The notes beneath the pieces are model-generated. The model had not been told where the DNA came from and searched no databases. It saw only the letters and a program-made list of their open reading frames with translations. From Brumimicrobium glaciale (lineage in GTDB: Bacteria; Bacteroidota; Bacteroidia; Flavobacteriales_D; Crocinitomicaceae): a stretch of DNA of 64,000 nucleotides. This document shows positions 17,669 through 28,156 of the stretch, in pieces. Within the stretch, counting starts at the first letter, position 1, and every line of letters begins with the position of its first letter. The DNA lies in the NCBI RefSeq assembly GCF_004152935.1, contig NZ_SETE01000002.1:310001-374000 (forward strand), read 5' to 3'. The translations under genes and the position numbers were made by a program.

Positions 17669-18220
17669 TTAATTTCTATAGACTCGCCAACGTCGATTCC
17701 CTTTTCTATAATATCCTTGATTATTCACCTTCCCATTCCAAAGTTCTTCATAATAAAAAGAACCTTCCAAACCTTTATATTTTCTAGACCAATCCAGTAT
17801 TTCATTGAATGAGCTTATTTGAGGATTTTTTTTAGAATATGCATACGATTTAAAATACCAAGGCCAGCCATTTCTATATTCTTCATGGTTTGAAATTCGT
17901 CCGTCACTTAAATACCATTTAAAAACACCTGTCAATAATTGCGGCGAACCTTTCTTTGGCCATACTCCAATGTGCGACATCGAATCAGCATCTACATTTC
18001 GATTTTCATAATGTTTAAATACACTTTTACCATTATCATACGACTCAAAGGCGATAAAAAATGCTTTACCTTTCACATCTATTTCAAAAAGTGAACTATC
18101 CAAATAAATTTGCCAAGTGCCATTTTTTTTTCCACTTGTATTATATTGATTTAATGAATCACTTTGTGCGAAAAATGTGAAGGGAATAAAAAGCAGTAAT
18201 ATTTTGAGTAAGTTTTTCAT
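17669..18220 (-). CDS. secreted hypothetical protein with MORN-like motifs
   Basis: 183 residues with a signal peptide (MKNLLKILLLFIPFTFFAQ). Short repeats resembling MORN/YwqK-type units are visible: NTSGKKNGTWQIYLD, GVFKWYLSDGRISNHEEYRNG and GSFYYEELWNGKVNNQGYYRKG. Such repeats form beta-hairpin ribbons, and their role in Bacteroidota secreted proteins is unknown. An exact -7 element lies at 18263-18270. A partial repeat element abuts its stop codon. Confidence 0.7.
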   Translation of the reverse strand: MKNLLKILLLFIPFTFFAQSDSLNQYNTSGKKNGTWQIYLDSSLFEIDVKGKAFFIAFESYDNGKSVFKHYENRNVDADSMSHIGVWPKKGSPQLLTGVFKWYLSDGRISNHEEYRNGWPWYFKSYAYSKKNPQISSFNEILDWSRKYKGLEGSFYYEELWNGKVNNQGYYRKGNRRWRVYRN

Positions 18221-18645
18221 TAAATAATATTAAAATGGGTTTGAGATAGGACAAACTATTAACAAATATAATGATTACTTTTTTTTTCTAAGGTCTTCAA
18301 GCGATGTATGTTTTGCTGTAGATTCCTAAGCGTTTATTATTTAAAGACCCAATAGGACAACATTTAATGAGGATAGACAATTGTCCACTCAGCAAACGAT
18401 AGAAACCATTGTAAAACCCGAAAAATTGAAATAATTAATAAAAGCTCAACTAACTATACATCTGCAAAATGCAAAAGACATCCATTTACAAGACTACGTT
18501 TTTATAAAAATTATAAAAATCAGATTTTCAAAGTTCCTCTTGAGTTTATGGTATAATCATTAATATTTGAAAATATTAAAATTGATTGCCTACAGCATTT
18601 CATTTAGCGCCTACTTTTTTTTTCAGATCGCTAATAAATATTTAG
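18221..18645. other. intergenic region, no gene seen
   Basis: AT-rich with stops in all frames. It contains TATATTTG on the minus strand at 18263-18270, a likely promoter element of the 17669-18220 gene. It also has a perfect 9-bp AT hairpin (18560-18579). Confidence 0.5.
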
Positions 18646-19077
18646 CTACTTTTTTCTCCCAAAACAGTCTCCATAAAAAACTTCACCCAAACTACTTTCA
18701 TAGCTAATTTCGAAAAAAATTGAATCATTAGTAGCAAATCCTGATGAGTTTCTAACGTTAACATTATTAATGTCTTGATCAAGAACAGTAATAACATTGT
18801 TATCTACTTCACAAACTACTTCAAAAGCGGTTCCACTTAAATTCTTATTTGCATAATTTGAAATCCTTATTTTATTAGGAGAACAAGTTGAAGCCAATAT
18901 CTCTAGATCATAAGATTTGTGGTCATAATCTCCTGGACTCATACCTCCAGATATTGAATCTTTTACTGCATACTCCCCTATTAAGTAATCATGGCACAAA
19001 TTAGAGCTTTCTTTTTTACAAGATAGAAATGATAAAGAAAGTAGAATAGATAATGTAATTATTTGAGTGTATTTCAT
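18646..19077 (-). CDS. small lipoprotein of unknown function
   Basis: 143 residues with a lipoprotein signal and lipobox LSFLSC (MKYTQIITLSILLSLSFLSCKK). The mature part is beta-rich with four cysteines (CHDYLIGEY, STCSPNKIR, VVCEVDN, YGDCFGRKK), which could form disulfides in the periplasm. No family is recognised. It is flanked by non-coding spacers on both sides. Confidence 0.65.
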   Translation of the reverse strand: MKYTQIITLSILLSLSFLSCKKESSNLCHDYLIGEYAVKDSISGGMSPGDYDHKSYDLEILASTCSPNKIRISNYANKNLSGTAFEVVCEVDNNVITVLDQDINNVNVRNSSGFATNDSIFFEISYESSLGEVFYGDCFGRKK

Positions 19078-19656
19078 AATAGGTATTTTTTAAAATAGTT
19101 TAGAAGATTCATTAGACTGTTATTTTGCTGCCATTTCTAAATTAGTAAAATTTAATTTTATAGCGTATAAAAACGAAAGAATTTAATTGGGTATTGTTAG
19201 AACGTTGCTTAAATCCTAGATATTAACCGCTTTACAATATTCAAAAAAATGAGATCATAAAATTTGATCCGCCTTTATCATACCCGTTCTTTTTATCAAA
19301 ATAGATAAGAATCAGGTTTCTAGATTGAAAAGAAGAGAGTTCTCCGTCTCTGATCGGATTCCTCGGCATTGTTATAAAAATCAGAATCTATAATGGTGAA
19401 TAACCAAAAAAGAGATCCAGACTTGCGCTTGTAAACGTCTCAGTTGTAAATTGAGGCTACTGGATACTTTATGTAGAGTCAATCATAAAAAGCTATAATT
19501 ACCAAGAGAATTATATTGACAGTATAAACTTGTTTGGGTTAACAAGCTAAGTCGCACTTCTTTTAAAAGGGATTCCGCCAGAGGTCGGTGAGCTCCTCAG
19601 TGGTTGTACTTCTTCGGAATGACAGGCTTTTCGAGCCTTGGGTGGATAGAAATATT
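19078..19656. other. 579-bp intergenic region with repeat-like fragments
   Basis: No coding frame is seen. On the minus strand two stretches (about 19340-19375 and 19565-19625) contain GAGGAATCC- and CATTCCG-type words. They resemble intergenic repeat debris often seen in this phylum. Their family could not be named without a search. Confidence 0.35.
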
Positions 19657-21555
19657 TTAATTCTCAACAACAACCAATTGTTTATACTCTTTACCCTCTG
19701 TTCTTACTCGCATGATATACAATCCTGAATTCAAAGTAGAAACATCCATTTTAATTTCTTTATCGTTATAGTTAATGCTTTTCATCATTTTCCCCAACAA
19801 ATCAAACATTTGTATTTCATAATTATCTGCGTTATGCTCCTCTGGAATGGATATATTGAAATAACCATTTCTAGATGGATTTGGATAGATTAAAATTGAA
19901 TTATTTTGGTCATTTAAATCTACTGTACTTGCAGTACTTACTGATATTCCATTAATAACCATAGAGAAATCTTGGATTCCATTTACCAAGTTGTTTTTAT
20001 GGGTTACGGTAACTGTGTAAACGCCTTGTGGCAAAGTATTGATATCAATTCGTTCAACATTATCTCTAAAATTATCGCCTTTTGTTGCAGCATCATCAAA
20101 ATTATCAGAAGTAGCATTTGGAGTCATTACCCAAGGTTCGTAAATTTCAGCGTCTTTGGTGATTCTGACATCTAAATCATTAATCAACATTGGTGATTGA
20201 CTATCTGTACCTCCAACAGGACTTCCATCAGGATCTGTCCAGGCTATTGTTAGCGCTAAGGGAGATAATCCATTTGTTTCAAAAGTAGTTGTGTATATAT
20301 TCCCGTTGGTTAATGTGAGTTCATCCATTCTTGAAGTCGTACCATTATTTGAAATTACTTGTGCAGCACGTTCGGCATTGATTAGTCCCCAACCATTTTG
20401 AAAATCTGGACCATCATTCGCACCAGCTTCTTCAGTTGTTCCTAACAATAAAGCTTTAACAGTTGCTGCTTTCATATAAAGACTATTCTCGTTGCGATAA
20501 TGCTGCTGTAATAATGCAATAGCTCCAGCTACAGACGGTGTAGACATCGACGTACCACTTTTAACTGAATAGTCTGTATCATTCGCATTGTCTGCTGAAT
20601 AAAGTGATACACCATTTGCCACTAGATCAGGCTTTATTCTCCAGTCATCGGTTGGGCCCCAACTACTAAATGAAGATTGAGAAACAGACAATGGACTGCT
20701 ATAAATACTCACATCACTTACAGCTCCAATGGACAATAAATTTTTAGCTACTGCCACGGTATAGATAAGATCGTAACCGTTATCGCTCACATTTACGCCA
20801 TCATTCCGTGTGTTTCCTGCCGATTTGCACAACGTTAAATAAGGAGCGTTATACAAAATTTCATCCCATTCTCCGGCGTTAGTAGTATATGTACCATAAA
20901 GTGGAATATTACCATTCGGATTTCCTGTGCTGTAGGAATGATTCGATAAAATTCCTCCTGCAGCGCCAAAATTTGCAATTTCAGCTTCATCATTGCTGCT
21001 TCTGCGCGAAACAATAGTTGAACTTGAAGCCATTCCACGTGTGTCAGTATCAATTCCGGTTCCGATCATGGTGCAAGCTGTGTGTGTTGAATGGCTACTC
21101 ACCGCTTCATTTTCAGCATGCGTAATTTTGCCCGCAAGTTCTTGATGCGTTGTTAAAGCCAAACCACCTGCTTCCCAATGTCCGATTTCTATTCCTGAAC
21201 CATCAAGATTGAGTCCACTGGTTCCACCACTCCAAATTTTATCTACACGACTCGTTATTGCTGAATTTACATTATCGTCAAAATCATAAACAGGATTTCC
21301 TTGTGCATCAAATCCAGACAAATATCCTATTTCATTATTGCTATTTAGGATTTCTGTCTCTACTCCTTCCGCTAGTGCTTTTTTAAGGGCCGTAATATAA
21401 TGAGTATTTGCTTTTTTCGATAACTCATTTAGTTTCTTGGTATTGGTTTGTTCTATAATTTTCAATCTGTCACTCTCACTTTGCGCTATTAATTCGGATT
21501 GAAAGAAGAATAAAACGCTAAAGAATAAAACAAGTTTTTTCGTAGTAGTTTTCAT
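19657..21555 (-). CDS. S8 (subtilisin-like) peptidase with T9SS sorting domain
   Basis: 632 residues with a signal peptide ending near residue 25. The peptidase domain spans about residues 115-400. The His motif SHSTHTACTMIGTG carries H155, the oxyanion Asn is N248 in SAGNTRND, and the Ser motif SGTSMSTPSVAGA carries S336. Where relatives have a catalytic Asp (pattern IWDGG) this protein has HWEAGG with Glu128. A jelly-roll/P-domain-like region (residues about 410-540) follows. The last 80 residues (LIYPNPSRNGYFNIS to LYIMRVRTEGKEYKQLVVVEN) are a type A T9SS sorting domain, so the protein is secreted across the outer membrane. Activity with Glu is uncertain. Confidence 0.9.
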   Translation of the reverse strand: MKTTTKKLVLFFSVLFFFQSELIAQSESDRLKIIEQTNTKKLNELSKKANTHYITALKKALAEGVETEILNSNNEIGYLSGFDAQGNPVYDFDDNVNSAITSRVDKIWSGGTSGLNLDGSGIEIGHWEAGGLALTTHQELAGKITHAENEAVSSHSTHTACTMIGTGIDTDTRGMASSSTIVSRRSSNDEAEIANFGAAGGILSNHSYSTGNPNGNIPLYGTYTTNAGEWDEILYNAPYLTLCKSAGNTRNDGVNVSDNGYDLIYTVAVAKNLLSIGAVSDVSIYSSPLSVSQSSFSSWGPTDDWRIKPDLVANGVSLYSADNANDTDYSVKSGTSMSTPSVAGAIALLQQHYRNENSLYMKAATVKALLLGTTEEAGANDGPDFQNGWGLINAERAAQVISNNGTTSRMDELTLTNGNIYTTTFETNGLSPLALTIAWTDPDGSPVGGTDSQSPMLINDLDVRITKDAEIYEPWVMTPNATSDNFDDAATKGDNFRDNVERIDINTLPQGVYTVTVTHKNNLVNGIQDFSMVINGISVSTASTVDLNDQNNSILIYPNPSRNGYFNISIPEEHNADNYEIQMFDLLGKMMKSINYNDKEIKMDVSTLNSGLYIMRVRTEGKEYKQLVVVEN

Positions 21556-21762
21556 GAGTATAAATTTTGAACCATTGCTAATCTATAAAAGTAATAAATT
21601 TAAAGTATTGTTGTTCAGTAAATTGTTTCGGCTTGAGTTTTTTTTTGGAGATCATTTGAAATATCTAAACCCAACATATTTTAGTGAAGTTATTTATTAA
21701 TTCAATAAAATATTGCCGTCAAATCACTTTATGTAGAAAAATTACTTTCCCTAAATTTTAAA

Positions 21763-24700
21763 TTAGAGTTTTACAAATCGCTTATTTATAGATCCTTTTT
21801 CTGTACTCAAGACAATAAAGTAGGTTCCAGAACTTAAGTCTGAAACATCAATTTTATCAAAACCATCAATAGCTGTTTTTAAAATTTTACCTGTAAAATC
21901 GAAAATTGTTACTTTATTTAAACTTAATTCAGTTAGGATTGATAACTGATTTGAAGTAGGATTTGGATAGATGTCTACTTCTAAATTCAAATTTACTTCA
22001 TTATTCAGACCTACAGTATTAGGCGTTGAACTTACGTTAATGGTAAATCCATTTGCTTTAAAAACAACACCATTTTCACCTATAGAATCACAATAAAAAT
22101 CAACACAACCCGCTTGATTATCTACTGTTAAGCAAAGATAGAAAGGGCCATTACTGTTGTAATTATGAGTAGGATTTTGTTGAGTTGAAGTTGTTCCATC
22201 ACCGAAATCCCATAAATAGCTTAGGTTATTACCTGTTGAACTATTTATAACATTAACACCTCCATTTGTGTCTGGATAAACAACAAACCCAGCATTACAA
22301 TCCAACTGAACTGGTGCATTTGAAACTATAATTGTATCGATAAAATAATCAAAACAAGTTATCGTATTCACGGAATCATTAACAGTTAACACAACATAGT
22401 AAGTTCCATTAGTATTAAAGGTATGATTCGGGTTTTCTAAAATAGATGTCGAACCATCACCAAAAGCCCAATGAACATCGGTAAAATCTCCTGTAGAGCT
22501 ATTGGTGAAAGAATAATTTCCGTTTCCATTGTCTACATAAGAATAGTCTGAAATACTATTACAAAAATTAATGGTAACACAATTCGAAGTATCTACACAA
22601 TGGTTAAGGGTTAGTTCAACAGCATAAGTTCCAGGTGTACTTGGTGAGAAATACTGATTTGTTTCTCCAATAACTGTAGCGTTAGAGACGCAATCAATCC
22701 AATGATAACTGTATCCACTTTCTTCGGCAAATAACGTAAACTCATCAAATTGACTCATGTCTTTAATAAGTGTATTGTTTAAAGTAAGCGTCAGGGAAAC
22801 AATTGAGTCTGTACCCATTGCAGATTGCAAAGTGTCCACATAAGTACCAGGCAGCACTGGGTCTATTAACCAATTTCCAAATTGATATGTTGTATCTTCA
22901 CAATCCACTTGATCCGTTAGAAAAGTACTTCTGTGTAATCTAGCAATACCATTGCGTTTTACAGAGCCAATGTAATCAAAATTACCAGCTACAATAATAC
23001 GTCCGTCAGACTGAATATCTAATGCTCTAACTTGGCCCATAGAAAAACTCTCTGGTACATCAAAAAGTGTATCTCGTTGTCCACTATTGGATAAAATAAA
23101 GGCATTTCGTGTTCCATTAGGTACACTAGGAAAAGTACCTGACACCAAAATATGGTCATCTGAAATACGATTTATTGTTTTAACCAAACTGCTTGAGTAG
23201 CCAAAATATCCAGGATTTGTTTCATTGAAAGTCGGGTCGTAAGATCCATCGGAATTTATTCCCATTAAAAGATATGGAACTTGTCCATTATTAGAGAAGG
23301 CCGTTCCTCCAATGATGTATTTACCATTATCTAGTTCCACAAAATCATAGACAGTTCCACTCAAATTGAAGTAGAAACTTCCATCTATTGTTCCATTAGC
23401 ATTGAGTCTAACTACTGGATTACAACAAGCGAACTTTCCTGTAACCATTATTTTTGAATTGGAAACAATTTGAATTTTATTGGCAGACATTCCAAAAGTA
23501 ACGTTATCCCACAAAGGAGAAAAGAAAGAATTGTCGTATGCTCCGTCCACCTCCAGACGTGCTATATAATCTTGAGGACTGCCATTTACGTATCGAAAAT
23601 TTCCTCCCACAAGAATTTTACCATTGGGTTGAACATCTATTGAGTTAACTCCACCATGCAAAAATGTTGGACCGTTGAATGTGGTATCTACTGATCCGTC
23701 TGCATTAATACGAGCAATTCTATCTGCAGGATATCCATTTACAGAAAGAAAGTTTCCTCCAACCAAGATTTTTTGATTCGGTAAAACATAAATGTCTTGT
23801 ATTTCTCCCGCTACTCCAAGACCTAACTTATTTTGAAATGCTGTGTCTAGTTCTCCATTCATATTTAAACGAGCTAAACCTCTAGAAGCTTGTCCAGCAT
23901 AGTGAGTAAAACTGCCTCCAACCAAAATTTTATTATCAGGTTGAATTGCCAGTGAAAAGACAAATCCTTGCTGAATTCCTAGAGGGGGAATGATGGTTGT
24001 TCCCGTTAAATCAACCTCCGTTAAATTCGTATGCATTGCCATATTGACCTTAGTGAAAGTCCCTCCAATTGCAAGATTACCAGTGATAGTTTCAGTGATG
24101 CATTTTACACCCGGAGAATTTCCATTTATTTGAGTATTAAAAGTAGTATCTACAGTTCCATCATTATTTAATACAGCTACTCTTTTTGAAGGATGCCCGT
24201 TGAAACTGTTAAATCCACCACCAATAGCTATTTTACCGGAAGAAAGAAGTTTTAAAGCGTGTATGCTTCCACCATTTGAATTCGTGAAACTGGTGTCAAT
24301 AGTTCCATTAGAATTTATTCGGTACAATTTTCCTGACGATTGAATTATAGTTTTATCGTCATCCTGTACTTGACTCTTATGCCAAAAATTTGCGACTCCT
24401 AAAAAGCTATCATATGTAAATCCAGTAACTGCAGTACCATCCGAATTCAACTTTGCATAACCTTTACAGCTGATTCCATTTAGAGATGTAAAGTCTCCAG
24501 TTATTATTATCTCACCGGTACTCAACAAACCAATATCGTGAATGTAACTAATTGTTCCATTGACGAGAAATGTTGAATCAATAGTTCCATCTGTATTCAA
24601 TCGGATAATTTTACTCGGACTCCCATTCCAACCTGTAAAATTCCCTGCAACAAGAATTTTACCATTTGGCTGGATTTTAATTTTCCTCACATAACCTCCT

Positions 24701-25137
24701 GGCGTTGGACCAGTATCAAAAGTTGTGTCCACTGTCCCATCTGAATTTAATCTTACAATATTTCTATAACCTAGATTTGTTACGCTGATACCACCTCCAA
24801 CAATTATTTTCCCATCTCCTTGAACATCTAAGCCGCTAATGCTGAACCCAAGATCAAACTGAGATTGATTGAATGAAGTATCGAGTGCTCCTGATGAAGT
24901 TATACGAGTGATGTATTTTTTTAACTCACCATTGTAATTCAGAAACTCACCCGCTACAATTCTTTTACCATCCAATTGCTCATATATAATTTTCACTTCA
25001 TCATCAGGACCAATATAAGTTCCAAATAATGTGGTGTCGTATGGGTTAAACGAAAGATCTACTTCGCCATGTTGACCTATAGCACAATGAACGATGAGTA
25101 AATTAAGTATTAGAAAAGATGCAAATTTAAATTTCAT
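21763..25137 (-). CDS. delta-60 repeat / PKD domain protein with T9SS sorting signal
   Basis: 1124 residues with a signal peptide (MKFKFASFLILNLLIVHCAIGQ). About 14 delta-60 type units fill residues 30-720 (pattern QPNGKILVGGNF, ...ARLNxDGxxDTTF), probably forming beta-propellers. A cysteine-containing linker is followed by two PKD domains (HWAFGDGSTSILENPNHTF and LWDFGDGTTSTQQNPTHNY). The C-terminus is a T9SS type A domain (DIYPNPTSNQLSILTE ... GTYFIVLSTEKGSINKRFVKL). It is likely a large surface or secreted adhesin-like protein. An exact -7 element (TAATTTTG) lies at 25161-25168 on the minus strand. Confidence 0.9.
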   Translation of the reverse strand: MKFKFASFLILNLLIVHCAIGQHGEVDLSFNPYDTTLFGTYIGPDDEVKIIYEQLDGKRIVAGEFLNYNGELKKYITRITSSGALDTSFNQSQFDLGFSISGLDVQGDGKIIVGGGISVTNLGYRNIVRLNSDGTVDTTFDTGPTPGGYVRKIKIQPNGKILVAGNFTGWNGSPSKIIRLNTDGTIDSTFLVNGTISYIHDIGLLSTGEIIITGDFTSLNGISCKGYAKLNSDGTAVTGFTYDSFLGVANFWHKSQVQDDDKTIIQSSGKLYRINSNGTIDTSFTNSNGGSIHALKLLSSGKIAIGGGFNSFNGHPSKRVAVLNNDGTVDTTFNTQINGNSPGVKCITETITGNLAIGGTFTKVNMAMHTNLTEVDLTGTTIIPPLGIQQGFVFSLAIQPDNKILVGGSFTHYAGQASRGLARLNMNGELDTAFQNKLGLGVAGEIQDIYVLPNQKILVGGNFLSVNGYPADRIARINADGSVDTTFNGPTFLHGGVNSIDVQPNGKILVGGNFRYVNGSPQDYIARLEVDGAYDNSFFSPLWDNVTFGMSANKIQIVSNSKIMVTGKFACCNPVVRLNANGTIDGSFYFNLSGTVYDFVELDNGKYIIGGTAFSNNGQVPYLLMGINSDGSYDPTFNETNPGYFGYSSSLVKTINRISDDHILVSGTFPSVPNGTRNAFILSNSGQRDTLFDVPESFSMGQVRALDIQSDGRIIVAGNFDYIGSVKRNGIARLHRSTFLTDQVDCEDTTYQFGNWLIDPVLPGTYVDTLQSAMGTDSIVSLTLTLNNTLIKDMSQFDEFTLFAEESGYSYHWIDCVSNATVIGETNQYFSPSTPGTYAVELTLNHCVDTSNCVTINFCNSISDYSYVDNGNGNYSFTNSSTGDFTDVHWAFGDGSTSILENPNHTFNTNGTYYVVLTVNDSVNTITCFDYFIDTIIVSNAPVQLDCNAGFVVYPDTNGGVNVINSSTGNNLSYLWDFGDGTTSTQQNPTHNYNSNGPFYLCLTVDNQAGCVDFYCDSIGENGVVFKANGFTINVSSTPNTVGLNNEVNLNLEVDIYPNPTSNQLSILTELSLNKVTIFDFTGKILKTAIDGFDKIDVSDLSSGTYFIVLSTEKGSINKRFVKL

Positions 25138-25160
25138 AAGTAGGATATTTCATTTGACTT

Positions 25161-25168
25161 CAAAATTA
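25161..25168 (-). promoter_or_regulatory. -7 element of the delta-60 protein gene
   Basis: TAATTTTG on the minus strand matches TAnnTTTG, 23 bases before the ATG at 25137. No -33 box was seen at the standard distance. Confidence 0.4.
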
Positions 25169-25211
25169 GTGAATTTATCTTAAATAGATGATGTTCTTGA
25201 AAATGAGTCTT

Positions 25212-26258
25212 TTATTCATTAATATATATTGAAAAATCTGATTTTTCTATGAGCTCTCCGATTGGTTCAGCATAAAGTCCCTTGCTTTTTAGAATAGATT
25301 CTACTTTTTGAGCAGCTTCTTTCTTTACAGCAATGAGTAATCCTCCGCTGGTTTGTGGATCACACAAGATATGTCTTTGTCTTTCGTCTTCAATATTCAA
25401 CTTATGTCCGTAGCTTTCCCAGTTTCTTAATGTTCCCCCTGGAATACATTGTTGATCAAGATAGCTATGTATTTCTTTGAAAATCGGAACTTTACTATAA
25501 TTGATATGCGCTGATACATTGCTTCCTTCACACACTTCCAATAAATGTCCCATTAACCCAAATCCAGTTACATCTGTTAAAGCGGTAACGGCATCAATTT
25601 CTGAGAGTGCTAATCCAACATCATTTAAAATGATCATCGAATTGGTGGCAATGTCTTTGTGTTCCTTTTCTAGTAACCCTTTCTTTTGTGCGGTGGCTAA
25701 AATACCAATACCTAAAGGTTTGGTTAGGTAAAGAATACTTCCTGATTGCGCGGTATCATTGCATTTTAAATTAGCGATTACAGCTGATCCTGTAACTGCA
25801 AGTCCAAAGATAGGTTCTGGATTATCAATACTGTGTCCGCCAGCCAATATAATATTTGCATCAGCACAGGCTTTTCTGCCTCCTTCCATTACTTGCGCAG
25901 CAACTTCAGGAGCTAATTTATCAATGGGCCAACCTAAGATAGCAATTGCCATTAAAGGCTTTCCTCCCATTGCATATACATCGCTGATTGCATTAGTAGC
26001 AGCAATTCTTCCAAAAGTGAAAGGGTCGTCCACTATAGGTAAGAAAAAATCTGTTGTACTAATGATGGCTGTTCCATTTCCCATATCATAAACAGCAGCA
26101 TCATCTCTAGTATCGTTACCTACTAAAAGACGCGGGTCTTCAATTTTAGGTGTACTCGTTTTTAATATTGTAGTTAATACTTTTGGTGATATTTTGCAGC
26201 CACAACCGGCACCGTGACTAAAACTTGTTAATTTTATTGGTTCATCCATTATTTTCAT
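25212..26258 (-). CDS. selD: selenide, water dikinase (selenophosphate synthase)
   Basis: SelD makes selenophosphate from selenide and ATP, the selenium donor for all known biological uses. The 348-residue protein follows the E. coli enzyme almost motif by motif: [15 protein letters not shown] with the catalytic Cys and Lys (C19 and K22 from the first ATG), [55 protein letters not shown] and [10 protein letters not shown]. The catalytic position is Cys, not selenocysteine. An ATG three codons later (26249) is an equally good start. It overlaps the end of mnmH, so the two form one operon. Confidence 0.97.
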   Translation of the reverse strand: MKIMDEPIKLTSFSHGAGCGCKISPKVLTTILKTSTPKIEDPRLLVGNDTRDDAAVYDMGNGTAIISTTDFFLPIVDDPFTFGRIAATNAISDVYAMGGKPLMAIAILGWPIDKLAPEVAAQVMEGGRKACADANIILAGGHSIDNPEPIFGLAVTGSAVIANLKCNDTAQSGSILYLTKPLGIGILATAQKKGLLEKEHKDIATNSMIILNDVGLALSEIDAVTALTDVTGFGLMGHLLEVCEGSNVSAHINYSKVPIFKEIHSYLDQQCIPGGTLRNWESYGHKLNIEDERQRHILCDPQTSGGLLIAVKKEAAQKVESILKSKGLYAEPIGELIEKSDFSIYINE

Positions 26259-27276
26259 CTATTAAGCGTATTAAAATATCCGCAATTTCTTCATGATTCG
26301 CGGAGGTGATTTCAAGTTCTTGAATTGAAGATTCTTGACGTTTTTGTAATCCTTTTAAGTAGTATTTATCGTAATAGAAAAGGATAATCTCTACAACTTT
26401 ATAATAATTTTTATTTTCAAGCGCATCCAAAGCAAATTTAGCTTTATCATATCCAAGCTTTTTACCTATTCGACCAATTGCATCTGCCAATTTATCCTGA
26501 CTTAAACTAGCGTAAGTATCAACAAGGTGTTCTATTCTTTTCTCAATAGGAACATTTAAGAAATAGACAGGCATTTCCTTCATTTTAATATAAAATAGAT
26601 TAGGAATTATTACAGTCCCAATTATTCTGCTTTCATCCTCAATCCAAATAGGTAGGATCGGATTTAAACTACGTAATTTTGAACATAGATTGTTTTCGAA
26701 TTGCTCTGTTGTTGGCTGAGGTTGAAGATCTATTCCTCCAAATGCTGACCCTCTATGGTTTGCCAATCCTTCTAAGTCAATCACTTGTCGCCCTTTATTT
26801 TCTAAAAAATGCAGTATTTCAGTTTTGCCTGTCCCTGTATATCCACCTAAAATTTTAAGATTAAAGGGTTGTTCAAAATAGTGTAATACATAATTTCTAA
26901 AAGCTTTGTATCCTTTTTCTATAACGTAAACTTTATTAAATCCATTTTCGATAAGATGATCGGCAAAAGCATTACTTCTCATTCCTCCTCGCCAACAATG
27001 AACTACAACTTCATTTTCAGGAGCAACGCCAACAGATTGAGTGAAAAAATCATTTAGTTTGGGAATTACAAACTCATATCCAAGTTCAATAGCCCTTTCT
27101 TTTGACTCTTTTTTATAGGCCGTTCCAACTATTGCACGTTCTTCATTTGTAAATAAATCAATATTGTGAGCATTGGGAATATGTCCTTTCTCAAACTCTC
27201 CTGGCGACCTAACATCAATGATTGGAATGTGTTCTAAATTCTGATAGTAAAAGTCTACGGTAATGATTTGTTTCAT
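26242..27276 (-). CDS. mnmH: tRNA 2-selenouridine synthase
   Basis: MnmH (SelU/YbbB) replaces sulfur by selenium at the wobble 2-thiouridine of tRNAs for Lys, Glu and Gln, through a geranylated intermediate. An N-terminal rhodanese domain carries the active C94 in [14 protein letters not shown], close to E. coli C97. A P-loop domain follows with [11 protein letters not shown] and [15 protein letters not shown]. The frame extends upstream to 27444, but the ATG at 27276 (344 residues) matches the family start [10 protein letters not shown]...[12 protein letters not shown], and the upstream residues are not family-like. The gene overlaps selD. No selA or selB is in the window, so selenium use in tRNA is the only role seen here. 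Confidence 0.96.
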   Translation of the reverse strand: MKQIITVDFYYQNLEHIPIIDVRSPGEFEKGHIPNAHNIDLFTNEERAIVGTAYKKESKERAIELGYEFVIPKLNDFFTQSVGVAPENEVVVHCWRGGMRSNAFADHLIENGFNKVYVIEKGYKAFRNYVLHYFEQPFNLKILGGYTGTGKTEILHFLENKGRQVIDLEGLANHRGSAFGGIDLQPQPTTEQFENNLCSKLRSLNPILPIWIEDESRIIGTVIIPNLFYIKMKEMPVYFLNVPIEKRIEHLVDTYASLSQDKLADAIGRIGKKLGYDKAKFALDALENKNYYKVVEIILFYYDKYYLKGLQKRQESSIQELEITSANHEEIADILIRLIDENNG

Positions 27277-27512
27277 TTTAAAGTCCATGTAATTTTTCAG
27301 CGGTAAACTGTATTCATTAAGAGAGACTCTAAATTTAAATAAAAACCTCAATAATTTTAGTATTAAATACAATACTGTAGGCATAGAATTTATATATGCT
27401 TCAATTGCAAATAGTAAGGTAAAAATAGATATTTCTCTTGGCAATTTTCCCGACAGGCATTTAAAAGTAAAAGGTTTTTACAGGATAATCGCTAAAGTCA
27501 GTTTAGATGACT

Positions 27513-28156
27513 TTATTCTTTGTTTAGCGAGTCAAGCATTTTTAACACTTTTTCCATGGTCAAAGAGTCTTGTTTATTTATCTCACTAACATCGAAACTT
27601 ATTTTTTCACCAATAGTTACCGTGTTTTCAGTATAGCTTTTAAGAACGACATATATTTTATTGTTTTCTTTCGCTTTAAAAAAAGTATCATTTTCGGACA
27701 GTCTATTGTATTTAGGTTTGTCAGCATAATACTCTAATGTTAAACTATCAATATCCACTCCTCTATGAGAATTATGATCAAATAGTTTTCAGGATTTTCT
27801 GACGTAAACCTAGCTATAGTATCATAATAGACTTTATCAATATAAGATTTATAGGTGTCTTTTGGATTGTTCGGTAAAAAATCAATTTCTTCAATTTTTT
27901 TCAGATTGAAAATTTCGTGCGTGTTAATTGCGGTGTTTTTAATGATTAATTTAAGTTTGTCACTTCTCTTTTCAATTGAAATTTCGACATCCTTCTTATA
28001 ATAGGCATGGTAACTTGTATACTTATCTTTGCTTTTAATAAAAACGTGGTTTGCATGGAAGTCAGCTCCTTGAGTTGCATTATCTGATCCAATATCAAAT
28101 TTCCTTAATTCATAAAGAACAATGTTTCTACGTTTACTTTTTTTGAAAGTAAAGTT
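27513..28156 (-). pseudogene. frameshifted hypothetical gene fragment
   Basis: A protein-like frame runs from 28156 to a stop at 27740 (RNIVLYELRKFDIG...FTSENPENY). The coding quality then continues in another frame that ends at 27513 (HRGVDIDSLTLEYYADKPKY... to SLNKE). The two join if one T is restored in the short T run near 27780, giving about 210 residues. No ATG opens the fragment; it begins beside the remnant of a dehydrogenase gene. An annotation of only the last 81 codons (from GTG at 27758) would describe just the tail. No family is recognised. A single sequencing error is an alternative for the frameshift, but not for the missing start. Confidence 0.6.

Noticed and set aside
27277-27444. 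N-terminal extension of mnmH
   Set aside because: The 56 extra residues are not family-like, and the rhodanese domain begins immediately after the ATG at 27276.
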